From: Flavobacteriaceae bacterium
Lineage (GTDB): Bacteria > Bacteroidota > Bacteroidia > Flavobacteriales > Flavobacteriaceae
Direction of reading: 5' to 3'
Length of the DNA stretch: 21,175 nucleotides
Assembly: GCA_947458575.1 (NCBI GenBank)
Contig: CANHBE010000015.1
Location: 1 to 21,175, forward strand
Shown here: positions 1-6,487 of the stretch, in pieces
How the letters are laid out: every line of letters begins with the position of its first letter
Numbering within the stretch: position 1 is the first letter of the stretch
Program-made: the position numbers and the translations under genes
Notes under the pieces: generated by a model
The model's input: the letters and a program-made list of their open reading frames with translations, nothing else
The model's database searches: none
What the model was told of the DNA's origin: nothing

Positions 1-314
1 CTTTCGTGACGGCGGTTTTCGGCAAACATGGGATAAAGCGCCACATCTCCGTTTTCGTGAAAAGAAATCCAGTTGTTTGGAAAAATAGAATCCGGAGTGT
101 CTGGTGTTTTTGTGTCTTCTACCACAATGACATTTACGCCCACCATTCGCAATTTATTGACAAAAGCATCGAATTCTTCTTGTGCTTTTGCATTGACAGA
201 CTCCGGTGATAAACCATCCAGAACCTTTTGATAATAATTGTTTACCGCTGTTTGCTCGTTCATTCGAAATGCGACCGGGCGAATCATGAGGATGGAATTG
301 GTGGTTTGTTTCAT
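1..314 (-). CDS. ctlX: Citrulline hydrolase CtlX-like amidinotransferase-fold protein (5' part)
   Basis: Partial gene: the ATG is the complement of 314-312 and the frame stays open to the window edge, giving about 104 N-terminal residues beginning MKQTTNSILMIRPVAFRMNE. Near residue 83 lies FPNNW, followed by a segment reading HENGDVALYPMFAENRR. FPNNW is the substrate-loop signature of the guanidino-group-modifying (arginine deiminase/amidinotransferase) superfamily. The N-terminal pattern matches the family annotated as citrulline utilisation hydrolase CtlX, which splits citrulline to ornithine, ammonia and CO2. The catalytic Cys and His lie beyond the window, so the exact reaction is inferred. 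The start is only 2 nt after the arginase stop, implying co-transcription and probably translational coupling. Alternatives are a dimethylarginine hydrolase or another deiminase of the same fold. Confidence 0.85.
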   Translation of the reverse strand, partial: MKQTTNSILMIRPVAFRMNEQTAVNNYYQKVLDGLSPESVNAKAQEEFDAFVNKLRMVGVNVIVVEDTKTPDTPDSIFPNNWISFHENGDVALYPMFAENRRHE

Positions 315-316
315 GT

Positions 317-1270
317 TTATTTGTGTGAAGTAGTAACGATTGCTTCAAGAAGTTCAAAGGCTACTTCAGCCATTTTGTTTAATTTATTATCAAGACACGG
401 ATTGACCTCCACAATTTCAAGACAAATGGTTTTGGGATTTTCCATTAAATGAACCAAGATTTGCTGAGCTTCTTGCGGAGTGAGACCATTCTTAACCGGC
501 GTTCCTGTTCCATATGAAGTCAGATCAGGATCCATAGAATCAACATCAAAAGACACATAAATGATGTCACAATCAGCCAGTTTTTCATTGATCTGACTCA
601 TAACAGACGTCACACCTTCTTGACGGACTTTTTCAACAGTAAAGTTCTTGATATTTAATCGAGACATAATGGCGTCTTCTTGTTCTTCCGTATCTCGAAC
701 ACCAATATAAACTAAGTCATGCGGATAGATTTTTGGTTTGATATCTCCTACAGACTTCAGTTCATTCCACAATTTGATTGTCTCTTCATTCACTTCATTT
801 ACCTGAGACTCCAAATTATCTTGATTCAGAGCGGTTGCAAGCGGCATACCGTGGAGATTTCCTGTTGGTGTGGTGAAAGGCGTATGAATATCGGCATGAG
901 CGTCTATCCAAACTACACCTAGCCTTTTGTTGGGATGAGCCGATCTAATTCCGGCTATAGTTCCTCCAGCGGAGCCGTGATCGGCGGCTAATATCAGGGG
1001 AAATTTGTTTTGAGAAAGTACTTTCGAAATATCATCATTCAAAAGTTGATACACTTTCAGAAGTCCATCTATCCTCTTCGCAAACTGATATTCGGTCGGT
1101 CGATCTAAAAGTGAGTTGCAATGGTCAAGTTCTTTGGTTTCTATATTGCTAAAGATTGTACTCCCGCGTTTTCTTGCTGCGGTTACCATAGCTTCCGGAC
1201 CAAGCGAAGCACCTCTGGAACCCGCAGTAATCTCTGATTTGTTGATATAGAAAACAATTTCTTTGTTCAT
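317..1270 (-). CDS. rocF: Arginase (Mn-dependent ureohydrolase)
   Basis: A 317-residue ureohydrolase that should hydrolyse L-arginine to ornithine and urea. The expected binuclear manganese ligands are all visible: H98 (in AADHG), D123, H125 and D127 (in DAHADIHT), and D242 and D244 (in SFDVDSMDP). GNLHG at 137-141 and E288 in EVNP match the substrate-binding elements of true arginases, which favours arginase over agmatinase, formiminoglutamase or guanidinobutyrase. The first ligand motif reads AADHG instead of the usual GGDHS, but its histidine is kept. The length is normal for the family. A promoter candidate lies upstream at 1328-1358, and the gltA terminator separates it from citrate synthase. 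The CtlX-like gene follows after 2 nt, so the pair looks like a small arginine/citrulline catabolic operon feeding ornithine to central metabolism. Confidence 0.93.
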   Translation of the reverse strand: MNKEIVFYINKSEITAGSRGASLGPEAMVTAARKRGSTIFSNIETKELDHCNSLLDRPTEYQFAKRIDGLLKVYQLLNDDISKVLSQNKFPLILAADHGSAGGTIAGIRSAHPNKRLGVVWIDAHADIHTPFTTPTGNLHGMPLATALNQDNLESQVNEVNEETIKLWNELKSVGDIKPKIYPHDLVYIGVRDTEEQEDAIMSRLNIKNFTVEKVRQEGVTSVMSQINEKLADCDIIYVSFDVDSMDPDLTSYGTGTPVKNGLTPQEAQQILVHLMENPKTICLEIVEVNPCLDNKLNKMAEVAFELLEAIVTTSHK

Positions 1271-1327
1271 AAAAATTTCGTTCTATAGATTGCTGTTCCC
1301 CGCAATTCAATATTGATCGGTTGCAGA

Positions 1328-1358
1328 CAAATATAAAGAATGCGACTTGATTATTAAA
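1328..1358 (-). promoter_or_regulatory. Promoter candidate for the arginase-ctlX operon
   Basis: On the minus strand TATATTTG (1335-1328) fits the Bacteroidota -7 consensus TAnnTTTG exactly. TTTA (1358-1355) lies 19 nt upstream in the place of the -33 element, a partial match to TTTG. The start codon is about 57 nt downstream. The element sits just after the gltA terminator, as expected for a separately transcribed unit. Confidence 0.6.
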
Positions 1359-1395
1359 GTATTCTCAAAAATTCCTTTATCGATAAGGTTACAAT

Positions 1396-1422
1396 AAAAA
1401 AAGGCCCCCATTTTGGAGGCCT
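1396..1422 (-). terminator. Intrinsic terminator of gltA
   Basis: In the minus-strand transcript AGGCCTCC (1422-1415) pairs with GGGGGCCT (1409-1402), with one G-U wobble, around a 5-nt loop. A run of seven U follows. It begins about 19 nt after the gltA stop codon, so it should end the citrate synthase transcript before the arginase promoter. Confidence 0.92.
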
Positions 1423-1440
1423 CAATTATACATTTGTCGC

Positions 1441-2724
1441 TTATCTATTACTCATAGGCACAAAATCGCGCAACGGATGACCAACATAAATTTGTCTTGG
1501 TCGACCGATTGGTTCTTTGTTGATGCGCATTTCTTTCCATTGCGCTATCCAGCCCGGTAAGCGACCAATAGCAAACATTACGGTAAACATATCCGTCGGG
1601 ATCCCTAGTGCTCTGTAAATAATTCCAGAATAAAAATCGACGTTCGGATATAACTTTCTCGATACAAAATAATCGTCAACCAAAGCAGCTTCTTCTAATT
1701 TTTTAGCAATATCAAGAATTGGATCGTTAACTCCAAGTGTGCTTAAAACCTCATCAGCAGCTTTCTTGATAATACGTGCTCTCGGATCAAAATTTTTATA
1801 GACTCTGTGACCAAATCCCATCAATCGGAATGGATCATCTTTATCTTTTGCTTTCGCCATATACTTGTCACAATCTCCCCCATTCTTGTGGATTTCTTCC
1901 AGCATTTCCAAAACTGCTTGATTCGCTCCACCGTGTAACGGACCCCACAAAGCTGACACTCCTGCAGAGATGGAAGCAAATAAACCGGCATGAGAAGAAC
2001 CAACGATACGCACGGTCGAAGTTGAACAATTCTGTTCGTGATCTGCGTGCAAAATAAACAACTTATCAAGCGCGTCAACCACAACTTTATTAGCCGTGTA
2101 AGGACCAGTTGGCAATTGAAACATCAGGTGCATAAAATTTTCAACATATCCTTTGGTGTTGTCGTAGTAATTGAGAGGATAACCCATCATCTTTCTGTAT
2201 GTCCATGTAGCAATAACGAGAAACTTACCCATCGTTTTGCAAACCGCTTCATACATTTCCTTTTCATTATCAACATTTACAACTTTCGGATTGAAGGCCG
2301 TTAATGCGCTTGTGAGCGAAGACAACACACCCATTGGATGCGCCGTTTTTGGGAAGCCATCGATGATGTTTTTCATTTCTTCATTCACCAAAGTGTACTT
2401 GTGAATATCTGTTTCAAATTGATTCAGCTGCTGTTTTGTCGGTAATTCACCAAAAATGACCAAGTAAGCAACTTCGAGAAAATCAGCCTTATCAGCCAGA
2501 TCTTCAATCGCATAACCCCGATAACGAAGTATTCCTTCTTCACCATCTAGGAATGTAATCTCGCTGGTACAAGAACCTGAGTTTTTATATCCAGGATCCA
2601 TCGTAATAGCGCCAGTCAAATCACGCAATTTATTAATATCGATTCCTACTTCGTTTTCACTTCCAACAATTACTGGAAACTCATACTTCTTTCCGTCTAG
2701 TTCTAAATGGGCTGTTTTCGACAT
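1441..2724 (-). CDS. gltA: Citrate synthase
   Basis: A 427-residue citrate synthase that condenses oxaloacetate with acetyl-CoA to citrate at the entry of the TCA cycle. The length equals that of the E. coli hexameric type. The catalytic residues are visible: H264 in WGPLHGG, H306 in GFGHRVYK and D363 in NVDFYSG. H229 sits in the conserved LHADHEQ segment. An N-terminal beta-rich domain (about residues 1-60), found in the longer bacterial type, precedes the helical core. It is flanked by eno upstream and arginase downstream. It has its own promoter candidate at 2764-2771 and a strong terminator after the stop, so it looks monocistronic. I cannot judge NADH control of this enzyme from the sequence. 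Confidence 0.97.
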   Translation of the reverse strand: MSKTAHLELDGKKYEFPVIVGSENEVGIDINKLRDLTGAITMDPGYKNSGSCTSEITFLDGEEGILRYRGYAIEDLADKADFLEVAYLVIFGELPTKQQLNQFETDIHKYTLVNEEMKNIIDGFPKTAHPMGVLSSLTSALTAFNPKVVNVDNEKEMYEAVCKTMGKFLVIATWTYRKMMGYPLNYYDNTKGYVENFMHLMFQLPTGPYTANKVVVDALDKLFILHADHEQNCSTSTVRIVGSSHAGLFASISAGVSALWGPLHGGANQAVLEMLEEIHKNGGDCDKYMAKAKDKDDPFRLMGFGHRVYKNFDPRARIIKKAADEVLSTLGVNDPILDIAKKLEEAALVDDYFVSRKLYPNVDFYSGIIYRALGIPTDMFTVMFAIGRLPGWIAQWKEMRINKEPIGRPRQIYVGHPLRDFVPMSNR

Positions 2725-2763
2725 AATTTAAAAGGGAATTTTTTCTTTGAAATAATAATTTAA

Positions 2764-2771
2764 CAAAACTA
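2764..2771 (-). promoter_or_regulatory. Promoter -7 element candidate for gltA
   Basis: TAGTTTTG on the minus strand fits the Bacteroidota -7 consensus TAnnTTTG, about 40 nt upstream of the gltA start. At the -33 distance there is only a T-rich run (near 2790-2795) and no clear TTG, so the promoter rests on the -7 box and its position. Confidence 0.45.
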
Positions 2772-2951
2772 TGGAAATCGATGTGAATTAAAAAATGAAT
2801 TTTGCAATGAAATTGTTAATAATTCTATAAATAATAAAAAGGGGTTGTGACTTATCTTGGCTTAAGAAACTTCAAGAAAAACAAAGATTAACTCATCCCC
2901 AAAAAGAAAAAGACGACCCTCCCGCCAATCGCAAAAATGGCTTGCTTACAA

Positions 2952-2963
2952 CTTGTATACAAG
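2952..2963. promoter_or_regulatory. Perfect 12-bp palindrome, possible operator
   Basis: CTTGTATACAAG is fully self-complementary. It lies just after the eno terminator and about 230 nt upstream of gltA. Its symmetry suits a dimeric DNA-binding protein, but I see no second copy and cannot name a regulator. It could also be chance in AT-rich DNA. Confidence 0.25.
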
Positions 2964-2976
2964 ACGCTTTTTTGAC

Positions 2977-3013
2977 AAAAACAAAAACCTGACTAGTTTC
3001 CCAATCAGGTTTT
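2977..3013 (-). terminator. Intrinsic terminator of eno
   Basis: In the transcript AAAACCTGA (3013-3005) and TCAGGTTTT (2992-2984) form a perfect 9-bp stem around a 12-nt loop. A U-rich tract, TTTTTG, follows. It lies 19 nt past the eno stop codon. Confidence 0.88.
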
Positions 3014-3032
3014 ATTTTAAAAATATAAAATC

Positions 3033-4319
3033 TTATTTAAATGCTTTCAAGCCGGGGAAATACGCTGTTTCAGCTAATTCTTCCTCGATGCGCAACAGTT
3101 GGTTGTATTTCGCCATACGATCCGAACGGGAAGCCGAACCGGTTTTGATTTGACCACAATTTAATGCAACCGCTAAATCGGCAATTGTGTTGTCTTCAGT
3201 TTCGCCGGAACGATGTGACATAACTGATGTATAACCGGCGCGATGTGCCATATTTACAGCTGCAATCGTTTCGGTTAAGGTTCCTATTTGGTTTACTTTT
3301 ACAAGTATTGAATTGGCAATTCCTTTTTCAATTCCTGTAGAAAGACGCTCAACATTGGTAACAAATAAATCATCGCCAACGAGTTGGGTTTTGTTTCCAA
3401 TTAATTCAGTCAAGTATTTCCAGCCATCCCAGTCGTCTTCGTACATTCCGTCTTCTATGGAAATGATTGGGTACTTTGATGCTAGTTCAGCTAAGTATTC
3501 CGCTTGCTCTTTGGATGTTCTTATTTTGCCGTTTTCGCCTTCAAATTTTGTGTAATCGTACTTACCGTCAACATAAAACTCAGAAGCCGCGCAATCAAGT
3601 GCAATCATAATTTCGTCTCCGAATTTGTAACCTGCATTTTCTACCGCTTTCTTGATGGTATCGAGGGCATCTTCTGTTCCGCCTGCTAGGTTTGGTGCAA
3701 ATCCACCTTCATCACCAACAGCAGTCGATAAATGGCGATCATGTAGCACCTTTTTCAACTGATGGAAAATTTCAGTTCCTGTTTGCATAGCGTGCGCGAA
3801 TGAAGTCGCTTTAACAGGCATAATCATAAACTCTTGAAAGGCAATTGGCGCATCTGAATGAGAACCACCGTTGATGATGTTCATCATCGGAACCGGAAGT
3901 GTATTTGCAGAAACACCACCCACATATCTGTATAATGGCAATCCAAGTTCATTCGCAGCTGCTTTTGCAACGGCAAGAGAAACCCCTAAAATGGCATTAG
4001 CACCGAGGTTTGATTTATTAGCAGTGCCATCTAAATCGATCATGCGTTGGTCGATTTGATTTTGTTCGAAAACAGAAGTTCCGAGTAATTCTTCTGCAAT
4101 TTTGGTATTGACATTTTCAACGGCTTTCAAGACTCCTTTTCCAAGATAGGCTTTTCCACCATCGCGCAATTCGACTGCTTCGTGTTCTCCGGTTGATGCT
4201 CCGGAAGGCACAGCGGCTCTTCCTAGAACGCCGTTTTCAGTAACTACATCCACTTCTATGGTTGGATTTCCTCTAGAATCGAAAATTTGTCTTGCGTGAA
4301 TTTTGATAATAATGCTCAT
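3033..4319 (-). CDS. eno: Enolase (phosphopyruvate hydratase)
   Basis: A 428-residue enolase that interconverts 2-phosphoglycerate and phosphoenolpyruvate in glycolysis and gluconeogenesis; it is cytosolic and Mg2+-dependent. The N-terminal domain carries RQIFDSRGNPT and the mobile-loop motif GASTGEHEA. The barrel domain carries GDEGGFAPN, the metal-ligand region ALDCAASEF, SIEDGMYEDDW, GDDLFVTN, the catalytic-lysine segment LVKVNQIGT and SHRSGETED. Length and motif order are those of a complete bacterial enolase. It stands between carA and gltA, with its own promoter candidate at 4379-4386 and a terminator just after the stop, so it is probably transcribed alone. Nothing about it is unusual. 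Confidence 0.98.
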   Translation of the reverse strand: MSIIIKIHARQIFDSRGNPTIEVDVVTENGVLGRAAVPSGASTGEHEAVELRDGGKAYLGKGVLKAVENVNTKIAEELLGTSVFEQNQIDQRMIDLDGTANKSNLGANAILGVSLAVAKAAANELGLPLYRYVGGVSANTLPVPMMNIINGGSHSDAPIAFQEFMIMPVKATSFAHAMQTGTEIFHQLKKVLHDRHLSTAVGDEGGFAPNLAGGTEDALDTIKKAVENAGYKFGDEIMIALDCAASEFYVDGKYDYTKFEGENGKIRTSKEQAEYLAELASKYPIISIEDGMYEDDWDGWKYLTELIGNKTQLVGDDLFVTNVERLSTGIEKGIANSILVKVNQIGTLTETIAAVNMAHRAGYTSVMSHRSGETEDNTIADLAVALNCGQIKTGSASRSDRMAKYNQLLRIEEELAETAYFPGLKAFK

Positions 4320-4378
4320 GTTTTAGATTTTTGGATTATAAATCTTTGAATTTTGAATGAATCACTTCGTAATATTTA

Positions 4379-4386
4379 CAAATATA
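4379..4386 (-). promoter_or_regulatory. Promoter -7 element candidate for eno
   Basis: TATATTTG on the minus strand fits TAnnTTTG exactly and lies about 60 nt upstream of the eno ATG. It is the same octamer seen before arginase. The -33 region, about 20 nt further upstream, is T-rich but has no clear TTTG. Confidence 0.55.
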
Positions 4387-4441
4387 TTGTATCTGAAATT
4401 GTCGCGAAATTAAAATTGGGATTGTTATTAACGATAACGAT

Positions 4442-5551
4442 TTAGTTCTTTTGAGATTCGATATTATTGATAAATAGGTCAAAAAGGTACGATGAATCAT
4501 GTGGTCCCGGGCTGGCTTCAGGATGGTATTGCACCGAGAAACAATTTTTGTTTTTCATGCGCATTCCTGCTACGGTTTGGTCATTGAGGTGCAGGTGCGT
4601 AATTTCTAGGTCAGGATGTTTTTCGAGTGCTTCTTTATCGACTGCAAATCCGTGGTTTTGGGAGGTGATTTCTCCCTTACCGGAAATCAAGTTGATCACC
4701 GGATGATTGATTCCGCGGTGGCCGTTGAACATTTTGTAGGTGGAAACGCCGTTTGCCAATGCAATCACTTGATGACCGAGACAAATGCCGAAAAGCGGTT
4801 TATCGTTTTCGAGTATGTCTTTCGCCACTTGAATCGCTCCAAACAATGGATCCGGATCGCCGGGACCATTAGAAAGAAAAAATCCATCCGGGTTGAACTC
4901 CGCTAAATCCTTGAATGTAGCATCGTATGGAAAAACTTTAATGTAGCAATCGCGTTTGGCGAGGTTTCGCAAAATGTTGGTCTTGATTCCTAAATCGAGG
5001 GCGGAGATTTTGTATTTAGCGTTTTCATCTCCGAAGTAGTAAGGCTCTTTGGTGGAAACCTTTGAGGCAAGTTCGAGCCCTTTCATATCGGGAACATTTG
5101 CCAATTGATTTTTGAGTTCTTCTATTGACGTCCCATCAGTGCAGATTGCGGCATTCATTGCTCCGTTATCGCGAATATAACTGACTAATGCTCTCGTATC
5201 AACATCTGAAATACAGATTAAATTTTGTTTTTCAAAATAATCAAAAAGGTTACCCGAAGCGTTATCGCGAGAATAATTAAAACTAAAATTCTTGCAAACC
5301 AGACCGGCGATCTTGATAGAATCGGATTCAACTTCCTGATCATTTACACCATAATTTCCGATGTGTGGATTGGTGGCGACCATGATTTGTCCGAAATAGG
5401 ACGGATCGGTGAAAATTTCTTGATAACCGGTCATTCCGGTATTGAAACATACCTCGCCGAAAGTAGTTCCTGATATTCCAATAGATTTTCCGTGGAAGAT
5501 TGTGCCGTCACTGAGTAAGAGAATGGCTGGTTGTCGTGTGTTGTAGTTCAT
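4442..5551 (-). CDS. carA: Carbamoyl-phosphate synthase small (glutaminase) subunit
   Basis: A 369-residue small subunit that releases ammonia from glutamine and passes it to the CarB subunit to make carbamoyl phosphate for pyrimidine and arginine synthesis. The N-terminal domain (about 1-150) has the typical GEVCFNTGMTGYQE segment. The C-terminal class I glutamine amidotransferase domain has nucleophile C257 in GICLGHQ and the His/Glu partners H343 and E345 in QYHPEASPGP. I chose the ATG at 5551. The frame is open 24 codons further upstream, but that part lacks family similarity, overlaps a tandem DNA repeat and lies upstream of the likely promoter box at 5569-5576. carB is not adjacent; eno follows after 122 nt. 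Confidence 0.97.
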   Translation of the reverse strand: MNYNTRQPAILLLSDGTIFHGKSIGISGTTFGEVCFNTGMTGYQEIFTDPSYFGQIMVATNPHIGNYGVNDQEVESDSIKIAGLVCKNFSFNYSRDNASGNLFDYFEKQNLICISDVDTRALVSYIRDNGAMNAAICTDGTSIEELKNQLANVPDMKGLELASKVSTKEPYYFGDENAKYKISALDLGIKTNILRNLAKRDCYIKVFPYDATFKDLAEFNPDGFFLSNGPGDPDPLFGAIQVAKDILENDKPLFGICLGHQVIALANGVSTYKMFNGHRGINHPVINLISGKGEITSQNHGFAVDKEALEKHPDLEITHLHLNDQTVAGMRMKNKNCFSVQYHPEASPGPHDSSYLFDLFINNIESQKN

Positions 5552-5568
5552 TGTAGTTAGTTGTTGTG

Positions 5569-5601
5569 CAAATTTATTTTTTTTACCGCAAAGTTCGTAA
5601 A
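5569..5601 (-). promoter_or_regulatory. Promoter candidate for carA
   Basis: TAAATTTG (5576-5569) on the minus strand fits the Bacteroidota -7 consensus. TTTA (5601-5598) lies 21 nt upstream as a partial -33 element. The box ends 17 nt before the ATG at 5551, implying a very short leader and supporting that start over the upstream one. The -33 side lies inside the tandem repeat at 5589-5634. Confidence 0.55.
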
Positions 5602-5634
5602 GGATATGACCCAAAGTTCGCAAAGGTTATGAAC
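5589..5634. repeat. Two tandem copies of a 23-bp repeat
   Basis: The segment 5589-5611 is followed directly by a second copy at 5612-5634 with 20 of 23 bases identical. Each copy contains CAAAGTTCG then AAAGG. On the minus strand the core reads CTTTGCGAACTTTGsG. From memory, similar short repeats are common in Flavobacteriales intergenic DNA; I could not check this. The copies abut the carA promoter. Confidence 0.75.
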
Positions 5635-5660
5635 AGATTTTGAAAACTACGAAATGCCTT

Positions 5661-5738
5661 AGCCCGGATTGCAGCGGTATCCTTTTTATCCTGAACTCGT
5701 TTCAGGATAAAAATATTTAGCGGAAAGCCGGATTAGCT
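5661..5738. ncRNA. Structured intergenic element resembling the Flavo-1 RNA motif
   Basis: The centre is a perfect 13-bp inverted repeat (5683-5695 with 5701-5713; TTTTTATCCTGAA against TTCAGGATAAAAA) around a 5-nt loop. It is flanked by related half-sites: AGCCCGGATTGCAGCGG on the left, AGCGGAAAGCCGGATTAGC on the right. The outer parts can also pair (AGC with GCT, CCGG with CCGG), giving a long, interrupted hairpin. The arrangement resembles an abundant intergenic element of Flavobacteriia that I believe corresponds to the Flavo-1 RNA family of unknown function. That identification is from memory, and the transcribed strand is uncertain. It lies between the rplQ terminator and the carA repeats. 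Confidence 0.5.
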
Positions 5739-5745
5739 TCTGAAC

Positions 5746-5779
5746 AAAAAAAAAGGACAAACTGTAAAAGTTTATCCTT
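5746..5779 (-). terminator. Intrinsic terminator of the ribosomal protein cluster (after rplQ)
   Basis: In the transcript AAGGATAAAC (5779-5770) pairs with GTTTGTCCTT (5762-5753), with one G-U pair, around a 7-nt loop. A run of eight or nine U follows. It starts 25 nt after the rplQ stop and marks the end of the long cluster. Confidence 0.93.
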
Positions 5780-5804
5780 GATTTGTATTGTGTTCTGGGT
5801 TTCA

Positions 5805-6425
5805 TTACTCAGCTTTCTCTTCGGTGTTATCCTCAGCGGCTGGAGCTTCCGGAGTATCAACTTCTGCTTGCGGAGTTTCTACTTCAGCTACCGGTGTTTC
5901 TTCTACAGCTGGAGCTGCAACTTCCGGAGCTTCATCTTCCACCACAGGCGCTGCTGCTACAGGAGCTTCAGCTTTTGGAGCTGCAGATGCTGTTGACGCA
6001 CCTTTTGATTTACCACCACGACGGCTCTTCGATTTTTTCTCTTCTTTTTTACCACCGTTGTACAATTCGTTGAAGTCTACGAGCTCGATCATTGCCATAT
6101 CTGCGTTATCTCCTAAACGATTTCCAACTTTGATGATACGAGTATAACCACCTGGACGATCACCTACTTTAGCAGCTACGTCTCTGAATAAATCAGTTAC
6201 TGCATATTTGCTTCTTAAGTAAGCGAATACGACACGACGGTTGTGTGTAGTATCTTCTTTTGACTTTGTAATCAATGGCTCAACAAATTGTTTAAGCGCT
6301 TTTGCTTTAGCAACCGTAGTGTTGATTCGTTTGTGCTCGATTAAAGAGCAGGCCATATTAGCCAACATCGCTTTTCTGTGTCCGGTTTGTCTGCTTAAGT
6401 GATTATTTTTCTTTCCGTGTCTCAT
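5805..6425 (-). CDS. rplQ: 50S ribosomal protein L17 with acidic C-terminal extension
   Basis: L17 of the large subunit. The conserved core (about residues 1-122) begins MRHGKKNNHLSRQTGHRKAM and ends in VDFNELYN. It is followed by about 84 extra residues: first a basic linker with KKEEKKSKSRRGGKSKG, then a low-complexity Ala/Pro/Val/Glu tail with repeated APVVEDEAPEV-like and TPVAEVETPQAEV-like units. Typical bacterial L17 is about 120 residues. Extended tails are, to my knowledge, usual in Bacteroidota, so this is a lineage trait rather than a frameshift. It is the last gene of the cluster, after rpoA, and is followed by a strong terminator. A hairpin fills the 62-nt gap to rpoA. The function of the tail is unknown. 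Confidence 0.97.
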   Translation of the reverse strand: MRHGKKNNHLSRQTGHRKAMLANMACSLIEHKRINTTVAKAKALKQFVEPLITKSKEDTTHNRRVVFAYLRSKYAVTDLFRDVAAKVGDRPGGYTRIIKVGNRLGDNADMAMIELVDFNELYNGGKKEEKKSKSRRGGKSKGASTASAAPKAEAPVAAAPVVEDEAPEVAAPAVEETPVAEVETPQAEVDTPEAPAAEDNTEEKAE

Positions 6426-6439
6426 GACGTGTTTTTTTA

Positions 6440-6485
6440 AACTTCATCTTGCTTCAATCCGCTTTGGAGAGCAAAATATGAAGTT
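6440..6485 (-). promoter_or_regulatory. Interrupted hairpin between rpoA and rplQ
   Basis: AACTTCAT (6440-6447) is the exact complement of ATGAAGTT (6478-6485). Inside it TTGC (6449-6452) matches GCAA (6471-6474) and TCC (6458-6460) matches GGA (6466-6468). The structure covers nearly the whole gap and ends 14 nt before the rplQ start. It could be a processing or translational control element; no U-run makes it a clear terminator. Confidence 0.45.
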
Positions 6486-6487
6486 AT

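Larger units (their letters stand above)
2725..3032. other. Intergenic region between eno and gltA
   Basis: This 308-bp stretch has no convincing gene. In transcription order it holds the eno terminator (3013-2977), a perfect 12-bp palindrome (2952-2963), a stretch of about 180 bp in which I see nothing definite, and the gltA promoter candidate (2771-2764). Open frames crossing it are short and have no recognisable product. Confidence 0.7.

Noticed and set aside
2953..3153. 66-codon plus-strand frame between gltA and eno
   Set aside because: It runs through the eno terminator and into the eno coding region in antisense; there is no sign of a real product.
5552..5623. Longer carA N terminus
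   Set aside because: The extra 24 codons do not resemble CarA, overlap a DNA repeat and lie upstream of the TAAATTTG box; the ATG at 5551 gives a normal family length.
5683..5713. The 13-bp stem read as a simple bidirectional terminator
   Set aside because: The rplQ terminator already lies at 5746-5779, no plus-strand gene ends here, and the flanking AGCGG/CCGG symmetry fits a larger structured element better.
5788..6147. 119-codon plus-strand frame rich in Ser, Gly and Ala
   Set aside because: It mirrors the repetitive Ala/Pro/Glu tail of rplQ; its low complexity comes from the same repeated codons.
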